Shown: piece by piece, positions 16,939-25,793 of the stretch | Layout of the letters: every line of letters begins with the position of its first letter | How positions within the stretch are numbered: the first letter of the stretch is position 1 | Origin: Wenzhouxiangellaceae bacterium | GTDB lineage: Bacteria; Pseudomonadota; Gammaproteobacteria; Xanthomonadales; Wenzhouxiangellaceae | Assembly (NCBI GenBank): GCA_028289455.1 | Contig: JANQPN010000032.1 | Span: 1-64,000 of the forward strand | DNA length: 64,000 bases | Reading direction: 5' to 3' | Position numbers and translations under genes: made by a program | Notes under the pieces: model-generated | Told to the model about the DNA's origin: nothing | What the model saw: only the letters and a program-made list of their open reading frames with translations | Database searches by the model: none

Positions 16939-18276
16939 ATGAATAAAAGGATTTTTTCAATACATGTGATCGTGCTGGCGATATGCATCATGGGTATTAC
17001 CGTGCATGCGGAAGAAAGCCGCTGGGGTGCTGATTATTTCCCCAACACCATACTCACCAGCCAGGATGGCGAACAGTTTCTATTCTTTGACGACCTGATT
17101 AAAGATAAAGTGGTTGTCATCAACTTTATCTATACAACCTGCCCGGACGTCTGTCCGCTGGAAACCGCGCAACTCACCCGGGTGCAGTCTGTACTGGGTG
17201 ATCGGCTGGGCCAGGATGTATTTTTTTATTCGATCACAATAGACCCGGATGTTGATACCCCGGAAGCTTTAAAACAGTACCGCGATAAATTCGGTGCAAA
17301 TTGGCAATTTTTCACCGGTGACGAGCAGGAAATCATCACTCTGCGCCGTAAACTGGGCCTGTATATCGAAGATATCGGCGGAAGCGAAAACAATCATAAC
17401 GTCAATATGATCATGGGCAATCAGAAAACCGGCCGATGGATGCGGCGCTCACCTTTTGAGAACCCGTATGTATTGGCAGACCAGATCGGTAACTGGCTGC
17501 ATGGCTGGAAATCACCCCAGCTGGGTGATGACTACAGCAACGCGCCGGATTTGCGTAATGTATCTCCAGGGGAACAGCTGTTTCGCACCCGCTGCCTCAG
17601 CTGCCACACCATCGACGGCAGCAGTCATCGGGATATCGGGCCTGATCTGCTTGGCGTTACCCGGAGACGTGACAGAACCTGGCTGATCAAGTGGCTGCGG
17701 GACCCGGACCAAATGCTGAAAGATAAGGATCCCATTGCCATCTCGTTGTATGACCAGTTCAATCAGATACCCATGCCCAATATGTCCTTGACCCAGGTTG
17801 ATGTCATGGATGTACTGAAGTACATCGAGGAAGAAACCGATAATGTATTGAAGGGTAATGTCCCTGCGCAGCAGACCTCCGGCCCTTCGCCTACCCGGTT
17901 CCAACCCGGCAGTGATACCCTGGCGGTGATGAACGCCTGGGTCAGAGAAGCCCTGCCCGGCTCCACCCGGAACGCAGGCTATATGACGTTGATTAACGTT
18001 CAGCATGAGGTCGTCAATCTGGTATCGGTGGATACCGATGATTTTGATAAAGCTGAAATACATACCATGAGCAGAGTTGACGGCCTGATGAAGATGGAGT
18101 CGGTTGATCAGCTGGCCGTTCCAGTTGGTGAACAGGTCATTTTGAAGCCCGGTGGTATGCATTTAATGCTGATCGGACCTAAAAAGGATTATCTCAAAGG
18201 CGATACGGTCAGCATGATCCTGAATTTTGCTTCCGGTCACTCACAGACCGTAACCGTCGCGGTAAGCGATAAGTAA
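16939..18276 (+). CDS. SCO1 - cytochrome c - PCu(A)C triple-domain copper protein
   Basis: A periplasmic fusion of three modules normally found separately in copper delivery and respiration. After a signal peptide (about 1-24) comes a SCO1/SenC thioredoxin-like domain with the copper pair C68 and C72 (CPDVC) and the conserved H153. A class I cytochrome c domain follows, with haem motif CLSCH at 219-223 and likely axial Met at 279 or 282. The C-terminal third is a PCu(A)C (DUF461) copper chaperone with H375, M386, H408 and M410, exactly the HX10MX21HXM signature. The 445-aa protein could bind Cu(I)/Cu(II) at two sites and shuttle an electron between them through haem. It follows the multicopper oxidase after a terminator, so client copper loading of that oxidase, or of cytochrome oxidase, is the simplest guess. 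Confidence 0.93.
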   Translation: MNKRIFSIHVIVLAICIMGITVHAEESRWGADYFPNTILTSQDGEQFLFFDDLIKDKVVVINFIYTTCPDVCPLETAQLTRVQSVLGDRLGQDVFFYSITIDPDVDTPEALKQYRDKFGANWQFFTGDEQEIITLRRKLGLYIEDIGGSENNHNVNMIMGNQKTGRWMRRSPFENPYVLADQIGNWLHGWKSPQLGDDYSNAPDLRNVSPGEQLFRTRCLSCHTIDGSSHRDIGPDLLGVTRRRDRTWLIKWLRDPDQMLKDKDPIAISLYDQFNQIPMPNMSLTQVDVMDVLKYIEEETDNVLKGNVPAQQTSGPSPTRFQPGSDTLAVMNAWVREALPGSTRNAGYMTLINVQHEVVNLVSVDTDDFDKAEIHTMSRVDGLMKMESVDQLAVPVGEQVILKPGGMHLMLIGPKKDYLKGDTVSMILNFASGHSQTVTVAVSDK

Positions 18277-18287
18277 CCCTTATCTGG

Positions 18288-18306
18288 CCGGCCGCAATGC
18301 GGCCGG
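18288..18306 (+). terminator. Hairpin after the SCO-cytochrome-PCu(A)C gene
   Basis: CCGGCCGC (18288-18295) and GCGGCCGG (18299-18306) form an 8-bp GC-only stem with a 3-base loop, 11 bases after the stop, followed by TTAAATTT. A weak U-run makes it a probable intrinsic terminator. Confidence 0.6.
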
Positions 18307-18434
18307 TTAAATTTCCCATTCTGTTCAAGCCTGCCAGCACCCAAAGCTGGCGGGAAACTGTCGCATCCCAGTCGTGGTCAGGTGAATTCACCGGTGCTAA
18401 GCTTTTCCCCAGGCTGCAAAAACAGGCATGTAAT

Positions 18435-19025
18435 ATGGAAAATAAAGCAACCGGCAAAATCATCAGGCAGTTACGTGACAAAAAAGCCTGGACCCAGGAA
18501 CAGCTTGCTGAGCACGCCAAGGTGTCGGCAAGAACCATTCAAAGGGCTGAAGAAGGGGTAATGTCTGCCGAAACCCTGAATGTGCTGGCGCGTACATTCA
18601 AGGTTGATGTGGAAACATTGAGTACTGCTGCCGAACCCGATGGTTATCCGGCTGTTACCCCTGTATTGTTTTATCAGCACCCGGATACTCTGGATTGGCT
18701 GGAAAAGGTATTCGGCGTGGAAATCATCATGCGTTATATCGGTCAGGACAACACCATTCAGCATGCTGAGCTGGCCATAGGCAAGGGCCGGATAATGGCC
18801 GGGCAACCCATCGAAGCACGCAACTGGTCAACGCCGGCCCTTACCGGTGTGCGTAGTCAATCTCTTTATGTGATGCTGACCGATGTTGACAGCCACTATC
18901 GGCATGCCCGCCAGAACGGTGCGCAGATACTTTCCGAGCCCGAAAACTCACATGGCCATCGCCGTTATCTGGCTGAGGACCCGGAAGGACATCACTGGTG
19001 GTTTGCAGCACCGTTAAACGGATGA
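18435..19025 (+). CDS. XRE helix-turn-helix fused to a VOC (glyoxalase-like) domain
   Basis: A 196-aa probable ligand-sensing repressor. Residues about 7-62 are an XRE/HTH_3 DNA-binding domain (KIIRQLRDKKAWTQEQLAEH, then SARTIQRAEEG). Residues about 75-193 form one VOC module of the glyoxalase/bleomycin-resistance fold, ending in the typical YLAEDPEGHHWWFA. The VOC half may bind a small molecule and steer DNA binding; VOC enzymes need two modules, so a dimer would be required. The start at 18435 gives a clean HTH N-terminus; the longer form from 18297 overlaps the preceding hairpin and is rejected. The stop overlaps the methyltransferase start as ATGA, so the two are co-translated. Linked domains are certain; the regulatory role is inferred. 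Confidence 0.82.
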   Translation: MENKATGKIIRQLRDKKAWTQEQLAEHAKVSARTIQRAEEGVMSAETLNVLARTFKVDVETLSTAAEPDGYPAVTPVLFYQHPDTLDWLEKVFGVEIIMRYIGQDNTIQHAELAIGKGRIMAGQPIEARNWSTPALTGVRSQSLYVMLTDVDSHYRHARQNGAQILSEPENSHGHRRYLAEDPEGHHWWFAAPLNG

Positions 19026-19672
19026 ACACAACCGATCGGTCACGTGCCGGACTGAGCTGGATCCAGTATAAAACGCTGGACAATTTTTACCGCCAGGCCA
19101 ATCAGAACCCGGCACAACTGCCCTGGCACCGCGAACAGCCTGATCCACTGCTGGCTGAAGTAGCCACCGGACGTCCCCCGGGATATGCTTTGGATATCGG
19201 TTGTGGATCCGGATTACTATCGGCTTATCTGGCAAAACTGGGTTTCCGGGTTACAGCTATCGACATACATCCCGATGCCGTTGCTATGGCGCATCGATTA
19301 TCCAAACAAGAATCAGCCTTTGAGGTTCGGCAGGCTGACATTCTCAACTTCCGGCATACCTGTAAGTTTGACCTGATTCTGGACTCAGGCTGTTTGCATA
19401 ATCTGAGCAGCCGGATAATCCCGGTCTATTGCAGGAAAATCACAAACCTGCTGGCTGATAATGGCGATTTTATCCTGGAACACTGGGATAAGCGGCACCG
19501 CTTCGACTGGCGCCCGGTTGGTCCAATCCGTCGCTCTCAGGCAAGTATTATCAGATTTTTCAAACCCTGGCTGTCTTTGCAGCAGGTCAGATCGCAGGAT
19601 TTTAAGACAGCACCGCCTATTGGTCCAAATGTACGCGGCAGCTGTTATCATTTTCAGAAAAATCATTCATAG
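19022..19672 (+). CDS. Class I SAM-dependent methyltransferase
   Basis: A 216-aa cytosolic methyltransferase. Motif I is ALDIGCGSG at about 56-64, followed by a post-I acidic region ([14 protein letters not shown]) and a motif-II-like [13 protein letters not shown]. The substrate is unknown; the fold resembles thiopurine/small-molecule methyltransferases. The start at 19022 overlaps the stop of the XRE-VOC gene as ATGA; the earlier in-frame start at 18998 is rejected. It is probably the enzyme controlled by the XRE-VOC regulator, perhaps in detoxifying a compound that the VOC half senses. The C-terminal part (RGSCYHFQK) is a normal closing strand. The YjbR gene follows after 25 bases. Confidence 0.82.
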   Translation: MNTTDRSRAGLSWIQYKTLDNFYRQANQNPAQLPWHREQPDPLLAEVATGRPPGYALDIGCGSGLLSAYLAKLGFRVTAIDIHPDAVAMAHRLSKQESAFEVRQADILNFRHTCKFDLILDSGCLHNLSSRIIPVYCRKITNLLADNGDFILEHWDKRHRFDWRPVGPIRRSQASIIRFFKPWLSLQQVRSQDFKTAPPIGPNVRGSCYHFQKNHS

Positions 19673-19697
19673 CCATAACCATCAAACACAACCAGCC

Positions 19698-20078
19698 ATG
19701 TCGAACCATTCATATCCATGCCCTGAAGGCGTAGAAGAGATCAAAGCCCATGCCCTTAATTTGCCGGAAGCAGTTGAAGAGCATCCTTGGGGCCATGATG
19801 CGATTAAAGTCCGTAAAAAGGCGTTTGTGTTTTTATCCGGCGAGCAGCGTTCTGATGGTGGTTTCAGCATGTCGGTAAAACTGCCGGAATCGGCTGAACA
19901 GGTCCTGATGATGCCGTTTGCTTCGCCTACCGGTTACGGTTTGGGGAAAAGCAATTGGGTAACCGCTGAGTTTGCCAGGGGTGAGGATTTACCGGTCGAT
20001 ATGCTGAAAGCCTGGATTAATGAGAGTTATTGCGCCATCGCGCCTAAAAAACTCAGTGCAGCATTGCGTCAGACATAG
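19698..20078 (+). CDS. MmcQ/YjbR-family protein
   Basis: A 126-aa small protein of the MmcQ/YjbR (DUF419) family, which adopts a CyaY-like or double-wing fold and has no settled biochemical role, though it is often fused to or linked with regulators and nucleic-acid proteins. Family features here are [27 protein letters not shown] near the start, a FSMSVKLP strand and a C-terminal [13 protein letters not shown]. The ATG at 19698 is chosen because the longer frame upstream overlaps the methyltransferase. It is the third gene of the XRE-VOC/methyltransferase operon. Function in this operon is unknown. Confidence 0.75.
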   Translation: MSNHSYPCPEGVEEIKAHALNLPEAVEEHPWGHDAIKVRKKAFVFLSGEQRSDGGFSMSVKLPESAEQVLMMPFASPTGYGLGKSNWVTAEFARGEDLPVDMLKAWINESYCAIAPKKLSAALRQT

Positions 20079-20206
20079 CCGGGCGTGACTTTCTGCCTAT
20101 TGAATTTTCGCAACAAATGATCAATTCTTGAAACCGGGCGATTTGACTGCACTCTAAGCAGTAACACGTTAAACTATGCTGTGTATGTAACGCGGCTGGA
20201 GATTTC

Positions 20207-20893
20207 ATGAATACACCTTTACGACCTCAATCCTCTGTCAGCACTTATTCAGGCACACAGGTTGAAGCCTTACGCATCAACAGGGTATTGCGAAATACCT
20301 ATAGCCTGCTGGGGCTGTTGTTCCTGTTCGGCGCCGGCGTTACCTATGTTGCTCAGGCTCAGGGATGGCATATGCCGTTCTGGTTCATGATCGGCGGGAT
20401 TTTCGCATTCTCATATGCTATCGGAAAAACACGAAACAGCGCCTGGGGTCTGCTGGTTGCTTTCGGTTTTGCTGCTTTTCTAGGTGTAATCACCGGCGGC
20501 AATGTGGCATTCATGCTGGCACAATACAGCAATGGAGGCACTCTGATCACCGCCTCATTTGCACTGACTGCAATCATCTTTTTCGGCCTGTCCGGGTATG
20601 CCTTAACCACCAAGCGTGACTTCAGCGGCTGGGGCAGCACTCTGGTAATCGGCACTCTGGTGATACTGGGTGCAGTTATCCTTAACTGGTTTCTGCAGAT
20701 TCCCGCTTTCGGCCTGGCGATCTCAAGTGTGCTTATTTTTCTCTCCTGCGGCTGGATTGTCTGGCAGACGCAGCAGGCTGCACGTGGCGGTATAGATAAC
20801 TACATACTGCTGGCAACCGGGCTGTTGGCAGACATATTTGTACTGTTCAATAACCTGATGGCTATGCTGGGATTTTTCGGCGGCGACAACTAA
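20207..20893 (+). CDS. Bax inhibitor-1/YccA-family membrane protein
   Basis: A 228-aa inner-membrane protein with seven predicted helices spread from about residue 30 to 225, no signal peptide. E. coli YccA binds and slows FtsH, the membrane AAA protease; eukaryotic relatives leak calcium. Signs of the family are N-terminal VLRNTYSLLGLLFLFGAGVTYV and the C-terminal acidic ILLATGLLADIFVLFNNLMAMLG. A ribosome-binding site GGAG lies before the ATG (CTGGAGATTTC), and a strong intrinsic terminator follows, so it looks monocistronic. Function as an FtsH modulator is inferred from family. Confidence 0.85.
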   Translation: MNTPLRPQSSVSTYSGTQVEALRINRVLRNTYSLLGLLFLFGAGVTYVAQAQGWHMPFWFMIGGIFAFSYAIGKTRNSAWGLLVAFGFAAFLGVITGGNVAFMLAQYSNGGTLITASFALTAIIFFGLSGYALTTKRDFSGWGSTLVIGTLVILGAVILNWFLQIPAFGLAISSVLIFLSCGWIVWQTQQAARGGIDNYILLATGLLADIFVLFNNLMAMLGFFGGDN

Positions 20894-20914
20894 CCGGCAG
20901 ATAATAATGTGACC

Positions 20915-20941
20915 AAAAGGCCGCCTTTTGCGGCCTTTTTT
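20915..20941 (+). terminator. Intrinsic terminator after the YccA-like gene
   Basis: AAAAGGCCGC (20915-20924) and GCGGCCTTTT (20930-20939) form a 10-bp stem around a 5-base loop and run into TTTTTT. It ends transcription on the + strand. Confidence 0.9.
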
Positions 20942-21014
20942 GATACGTTAACCACATGCCTCTGGTATCATGAGGCGTTATGGATAGCGCTGAAAAATAC
21001 AGTAAGGTTTCATC

Positions 21015-21326
21015 ATGAAAACACTGAATACCCAATCTTTCCAAATAGTCAGAGCATTGGCAGCTGCAGTTGTACTGCTGATTTCCGGCATGGTTTATGC
21101 TGATGTATTGCTGATTGATGAAGTACGCGCCAGTAAATCGATGGGCCTGCCGGATAATGGCCTGAGCATGGAAGCAGTCGAAAGCCGCTGGGGACCACCA
21201 CAAAGCCGGCAGGCTGCTGTTGGTGAACCACCCATTACCCGCTGGGAATACAGCGACTACAGTGTTTACTTTGAACACGACGTGGTCATTACCAGTGTAT
21301 TGCACTCCGGCGCAGTGATTAACTGA
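21015..21326 (+). CDS. Conserved small periplasmic protein of unknown function
   Basis: A 103-aa protein with a signal peptide (about 1-30, ending near GMVYA). The mature part has the pattern SMEAVESRWGPPQSR..GEPPITRWEYSDYSVYFEHDVVITSV. This resembles small gammaproteobacterial proteins in which ERYG/RWG-type turns mark a BLIP/OmlA-like fold; no role is assigned. A weak AAGG sits about 9 bases before the ATG. The next gene starts 49 bases later and may be co-transcribed. Confidence is high that it is a real gene, low on any function. Confidence 0.65.
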   Translation: MKTLNTQSFQIVRALAAAVVLLISGMVYADVLLIDEVRASKSMGLPDNGLSMEAVESRWGPPQSRQAAVGEPPITRWEYSDYSVYFEHDVVITSVLHSGAVIN

Positions 21327-21375
21327 CTCGTCCATACCTTTGATTATTTGACCAGCGATAGCTGGCGTTATCGCT

Positions 21376-22635
21376 ATGTCTGAATCTTTTACCGCCAACG
21401 ACCCATCGCAACATTCCGGGGTTGATTTTTACCCGCCAGAACTGATGGACTGGCTGGAAGATCAACCCTGGGAAAAAGTAACCCGTGACGGCGTAGATTA
21501 TTGCATTCTGGGCACAGCACATGTTTCCCGGCGCAGCGCAGAAGTTGTGCAGGGGTTAATCGACTCAGAGCATTTTGACGCGGTTGCCATCGAGCTTTGC
21601 CCAAGCCGCCATAAACTGCTGACCGATAAGCAGCAATGGCAGTCCACCGATCTGTTTTCTCTTATTCGACAAGGCAAAGCCGGCCTGATGCTGGCCAACC
21701 TGGTGTTATCGGGTTACCAGAAGCGCCTGGCAAAGCAGTTCGGTATAGAACCCGGCGCTGAAATGCGCGCCGCGATGAGCGCAGCAAAAACTTACGGCCT
21801 GCCGGTACAACTGATTGACCGGGATCTTGGCACTACCATGAAACGGGTGTGGCGCAGTCTGGGCTTTTGGAACCGCTTGATGTTGTTCACCGGGTTGCTG
21901 GCCAGTGTATTTTCACGCGAAACTGTAGATGAACAGGATATCGAAAAGCTTAAAGAAGGCGATATGCTGGAAAGCGCGTTCGCCGAGTTCGCCGAACAAT
22001 CCCCTGCATTGTACAAATCACTGATTACCGAACGCGATCAATATATGGCTGCACGCCTGAGAGCCGATAACCGTACTGACAATCGTCAGGTATTGGCTGT
22101 GATTGGTGCAGGTCATCTGCAGGGGCTGGTATCACACTTACGTGAAGAGCCGGAAAATCCTGAACAAATCAGCGCTGAACTTAGCAAAATCCCGCCTGCA
22201 TCACGCTGGCCGAAAATCATTCCATGGGTCATCGTTGCCCTGATAGCCAGCGGATTTATCATCGGCTTTTTACGCAACCCTGATCTGGGCTGGAACTTGG
22301 TGAAGACCTGGGTGATTATTAACGGAGTACTGGCGGGCCTGGGGGCAATTATTGCCCGCGCGCATCCTCTGACAATTCTCAGCGCAGTAGTGGGCGCTCC
22401 AATCACTTCATTAAACCCGACCATAGGTGCAGGCATGCTGTGCGCGCTTGTTGAAGCCTGGATTCGCAAGCCCAATGTGGCAGATTTTGAAACCCTGCGG
22501 GACGATGTGATTGAGTTATCCGGCTGGTGGCGTAATCGCGTGGCACGCACCCTGCTGGTATTTTTCCTATCCACCCTGGGGTCGGCTATCGGCACCTGGG
22601 TAGCCGGTCTGTCAATTATCCAACAGCTTGCATAA
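21376..22635 (+). CDS. TraB/PrgY-family membrane protein
   Basis: A 419-aa protein of the TraB (PrgY/GumN-related) family. The catalytic-like GTAHVSRRSAE (about 46-56) and a second motif GAGHLQGL (about 237-244) are the family hallmarks, which resemble TIKI metalloprotease motifs with a Glu in AIELCPSRH. From about residue 270 there are four to five predicted helices. The Enterococcus relative TraB/PrgY blocks pheromone activity; in bacteria without plasmids the role is unknown. The start is ATG with no strong ribosome-binding site. It lies 11 bases upstream of dusB and probably shares a transcript. Confidence 0.82.
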   Translation: MSESFTANDPSQHSGVDFYPPELMDWLEDQPWEKVTRDGVDYCILGTAHVSRRSAEVVQGLIDSEHFDAVAIELCPSRHKLLTDKQQWQSTDLFSLIRQGKAGLMLANLVLSGYQKRLAKQFGIEPGAEMRAAMSAAKTYGLPVQLIDRDLGTTMKRVWRSLGFWNRLMLFTGLLASVFSRETVDEQDIEKLKEGDMLESAFAEFAEQSPALYKSLITERDQYMAARLRADNRTDNRQVLAVIGAGHLQGLVSHLREEPENPEQISAELSKIPPASRWPKIIPWVIVALIASGFIIGFLRNPDLGWNLVKTWVIINGVLAGLGAIIARAHPLTILSAVVGAPITSLNPTIGAGMLCALVEAWIRKPNVADFETLRDDVIELSGWWRNRVARTLLVFFLSTLGSAIGTWVAGLSIIQQLA

Positions 22636-22646
22636 ACCTGAAAAGG

Positions 22647-23648
22647 ATGGACCAGCCAACGCACCACCTGCAGATCGGCACCCATCAGCTGGCGACCCGC
22701 TGTCTGGTTGCACCAATGGCCGGGGTGACGGATCAGCCATTCAGGTGGCTGTGTAAAAAACTTGGCGCCGGCTATGCTGTATCCGAGATGGTTTCAGCAG
22801 ACCCCCGCCTGAGAAATACCCGCAAAAGCCGCCTGCGACGCCAGCACGACCGGGAACCAGCTCCCATTGCCGTACAGATTGCCGGCGCCGACGCGGACTT
22901 TTTAGCTGAAGCTGCTCAGTACAATGTTGCCCACGGCGCCCAGATTATCGACATCAATATGGGCTGCCCGGCAAAAAAAGTCTGCAAAAAAGCGGCAGGC
23001 TCCGCCCTGCTGGGCAACGAAGCACTGGTTGAAAAGCTGCTCAATGCAGTTACTACTGCAGTTGAAATACCAGTCACATTAAAAATCCGCACCGGAACAG
23101 ACGAAGATAATATCAATGCAGTGCGTATCGCCAAACTGGCTGAAACCGCCGGTATTCAAATGCTCACCGTACACGGCCGCACCCGCAAACAGCTTTACAA
23201 GGGACAGGCGGAATACAACACCATTGCCGAGGTCGTCTCATCAGTAAACATCCCGGTCATTGCCAATGGTGATATAAACTCACCACAGACAGCCGCACGG
23301 GTGCTGCAATATACCGGCGCAGCCGGGGTCATGATCGGCCGCGCCGGTCAGGGAAATCCATGGATTTATGCGCAAATCGATCACTATCTGAATACCGGCC
23401 AGGAACTCCCACTCCCCGATCGCTCGGAAATAGGCGAAACACTGCTGAAGCATGTTAAGTTGCTGCATGAATTCTATGGTGAACAACAAGGCTTGCGTGT
23501 GGCCCGCAAGCATATTGGCTGGTATTTGGATACTGTTGCCGGCAGTAATCAATTCAAACGCACGTTGATGCGTATTGGCTGCCCAAATCAGCAACTGCAT
23601 TTAATCAGCCAATGGTTTGCAGATTCAGCAATCCCATCCGCCGCCTGA
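22647..23648 (+). CDS. dusB: tRNA-dihydrouridine synthase B
   Basis: FMN enzyme that reduces uridines in the tRNA D-loop to dihydrouridine using NADPH. The 333-aa protein has the Dus barrel with LVAPMAGVTDQPFR (about 20-33), catalytic Cys107 in NMGCPAKKV, the RTG-type TLKIRTGTDEDN, TVHGRTRKQLYKG and the FMN phosphate motif VMIGRAGQGNPW. This combination is DusB-type. A ribosome-binding site GAAAAGG precedes the ATG. In many relatives dusB is followed by fis; here a wHTH/TPR regulator follows instead, and no Fis-like gene is seen in the window. Confidence 0.95.
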   Translation: MDQPTHHLQIGTHQLATRCLVAPMAGVTDQPFRWLCKKLGAGYAVSEMVSADPRLRNTRKSRLRRQHDREPAPIAVQIAGADADFLAEAAQYNVAHGAQIIDINMGCPAKKVCKKAAGSALLGNEALVEKLLNAVTTAVEIPVTLKIRTGTDEDNINAVRIAKLAETAGIQMLTVHGRTRKQLYKGQAEYNTIAEVVSSVNIPVIANGDINSPQTAARVLQYTGAAGVMIGRAGQGNPWIYAQIDHYLNTGQELPLPDRSEIGETLLKHVKLLHEFYGEQQGLRVARKHIGWYLDTVAGSNQFKRTLMRIGCPNQQLHLISQWFADSAIPSAA

Positions 23649-23757
23649 GGCATATCGGCACATAACCCCTATAACTTGACTGATTTAATACGAAAGATGC
23701 TGTAGAATAACTCGTCCATAGGAAATGGATGAGGTGTTTTCAACCGGTTGACCTGGC

Positions 23758-25647
23758 ATGACATCAACCGAACAAACCATGCAGGATTCACCAGACCAGC
23801 TGATTGATAAACTGGACAAGGGCTTTTTTCTGGAGGGCTGGAAGGTTTTGCCTCGTGCCAATACTTTGCGACCACCAGGCACTTCCCAACCCAGGCACAT
23901 TGAACCTAAAGCCATGCAGGTATTGCTGCAACTGGCGGCCAGATCCGGTGAATTCGTTTCCCGAGAGCAATTACTCGAAACGGTCTGGAATACGCAGTTT
24001 GTTACTGAAGATGTATTAACCGGAGCTATTGCAGCGATTCGCAAAGCACTGGGAGATGACCCCAAACAGCCCCGCTTTATCGAGACCCGCCGCGGTATTG
24101 GTTATCGGTTGATTGCCCCTGTGTTGCAACTTTCACAGGCCTCGGCATTCCAGTCTCGCTTCAGATGGCGGCTGATTACAGCCATTGCGACATCAATCAT
24201 CATGTTATTGGCTTTAGCTGCCAAAAACATCGATAACACTCACCTTCAGCAGGTTGATATTCCTACCATTGCAGTTTTACCTTTTGCTGATTACTCCAAG
24301 CTCAAAGACAATCATTATTTTGCTGATGCCGTCACCGAATCATTAATTCAGAAACTCGCGGAATTACAACAGTTCCGGGTTATTTCCCGCACTTCGGTAA
24401 TGCCCTATCGCGACACCGGCAAAAACGCCCGGGAAATAGCCCGTGAACTGGGCGTGGACTGGTTTGTGGAAGGCTCGGTTATGCACCATCAGCAACAGGT
24501 CCGAATTACAGCACAATTGATAGATGCTGTTCAGGATGAACATCTGTGGGCGGGCCAGTTTGATCGTCCGTTTACCGACACGCTCACCTTGATCAGTGAT
24601 GTTGTCACGGCAATTAGTTTACCGATACTTAAAACTGCCCAGCCCGCACAACCGGCTTACCAGATGGCTGAAACCAGCCCGCCTTTACCACCTGAGCAGA
24701 TGGAAAGCCTGTTGATGGCGCACTATCTGTTGACCAGAGAATCACCCGATGCCACCCGGCAGGCATTGCGGCAATTTAGCTTACTCAGTCAGCAGTACCC
24801 CGATTATTTTGCTCCGCATTTAGGTAAAGCCCAGGCTCTGCTGTGGCTCTTTAAGCAGTCGGAAGTAGACCAAACGGCCCTGGATTCAGCATATTCCGCT
24901 GTCCAGCGCTCATTGGAGCTGAACCCGCAAGCCAGCGCAGCTTACCGATGTCGCGGCCAGATCCTGTTTTTTCGTGATCTGGATTATCTGCAGGCAGAGT
25001 CAGATTATTTAACCGGCATCAGCCTCAACAACAGCGATCATGTCGCCAGACGCCGTTATGCATGGTTACTGGTAGCGCAACAGCGCCATGAGGAAGCTAC
25101 CCGACAGCTGGATGAAATTAAAAAGATTGATCCAATTTATTATGCAGATGCCGCCAATGCTTTACTGATGTTGTATACCGGCGATACCGATAATGCCATA
25201 GCTGACCTGGAACGTTTAAAAGCCAGCTCACCAGACTCGGTAGACATTCATTCAGTATTATGGCGCAGTCACCTGGCCATCGGTCAACAATCGAAAGCTA
25301 CCGGCATTATGCTGGAATGGCTGCGTTTACGTGGTCTACAACCGGCTCAGCAAGCACCGCTGCAGAAACTGCTTAATCAGCAGGCATATTCCAAATTTTA
25401 CCGGTCTGTGCTGCAACAGCAATTGATCACCTCACCATTGCATCAGGCAATGCTGCAATTACAGATTGGGGATGTCGATGCCGCTATAGCGCTGGTTGAG
25501 CACGCCTGGGACACACATAATCCCGCCATCGCCTATCTGCCGGTTATGCCTAATTTACGGGCACTGCACGATCATCCACGCTTTAGTGCTCTGCTCGGCC
25601 AGTTGCCCACTTTCGACGAACAGCACAAACTAAGCGCACAACTGTAA
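23758..25647 (+). CDS. CadC-like membrane transcription regulator (wHTH, TolB-like, TPR)
   Basis: A 629-aa single-pass membrane protein. Residues about 22-120 form an OmpR/PhoB-type winged helix (MQVLLQLAARSGEFVSREQLLE, then RFIETRRGIGYRLIAP). A transmembrane helix follows at about 138-155. The periplasmic part begins with a TolB/adenylate-cyclase-like domain (IAVLPFADYSKLKDNHYFADAVTESL..VEGSVMHHQQQVRITAQL) and continues with TPR-like repeats to about 600. This ToxR/CadC build senses an envelope or nutrient signal and acts on DNA directly from the membrane. The start is ATG 23758; another Met at residue 8 is possible. Its target may be the downstream 203-aa secreted protein, which follows after 146 bases on the same strand. 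Confidence 0.82.
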   Translation: MTSTEQTMQDSPDQLIDKLDKGFFLEGWKVLPRANTLRPPGTSQPRHIEPKAMQVLLQLAARSGEFVSREQLLETVWNTQFVTEDVLTGAIAAIRKALGDDPKQPRFIETRRGIGYRLIAPVLQLSQASAFQSRFRWRLITAIATSIIMLLALAAKNIDNTHLQQVDIPTIAVLPFADYSKLKDNHYFADAVTESLIQKLAELQQFRVISRTSVMPYRDTGKNAREIARELGVDWFVEGSVMHHQQQVRITAQLIDAVQDEHLWAGQFDRPFTDTLTLISDVVTAISLPILKTAQPAQPAYQMAETSPPLPPEQMESLLMAHYLLTRESPDATRQALRQFSLLSQQYPDYFAPHLGKAQALLWLFKQSEVDQTALDSAYSAVQRSLELNPQASAAYRCRGQILFFRDLDYLQAESDYLTGISLNNSDHVARRRYAWLLVAQQRHEEATRQLDEIKKIDPIYYADAANALLMLYTGDTDNAIADLERLKASSPDSVDIHSVLWRSHLAIGQQSKATGIMLEWLRLRGLQPAQQAPLQKLLNQQAYSKFYRSVLQQQLITSPLHQAMLQLQIGDVDAAIALVEHAWDTHNPAIAYLPVMPNLRALHDHPRFSALLGQLPTFDEQHKLSAQL

Positions 25648-25793
25648 ACCCGCACCAATCATAAAACCTCAGCTTTCCTCAGCTAATCATCAGGTCAGCG
25701 GACAACACTTTCACATAACATTTCACCCGGCAAGGCATTGCCAGGCGGGGAGTCACGTTAACAGCGTTTTGATCACTTGGAAGGAGACCGATT

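Noticed and set aside
17512..18162. 216-aa antisense frame within the SCO-cytochrome-PCu(A)C gene
   Set aside because: Mirror of the coding strand; no motif or start signal.
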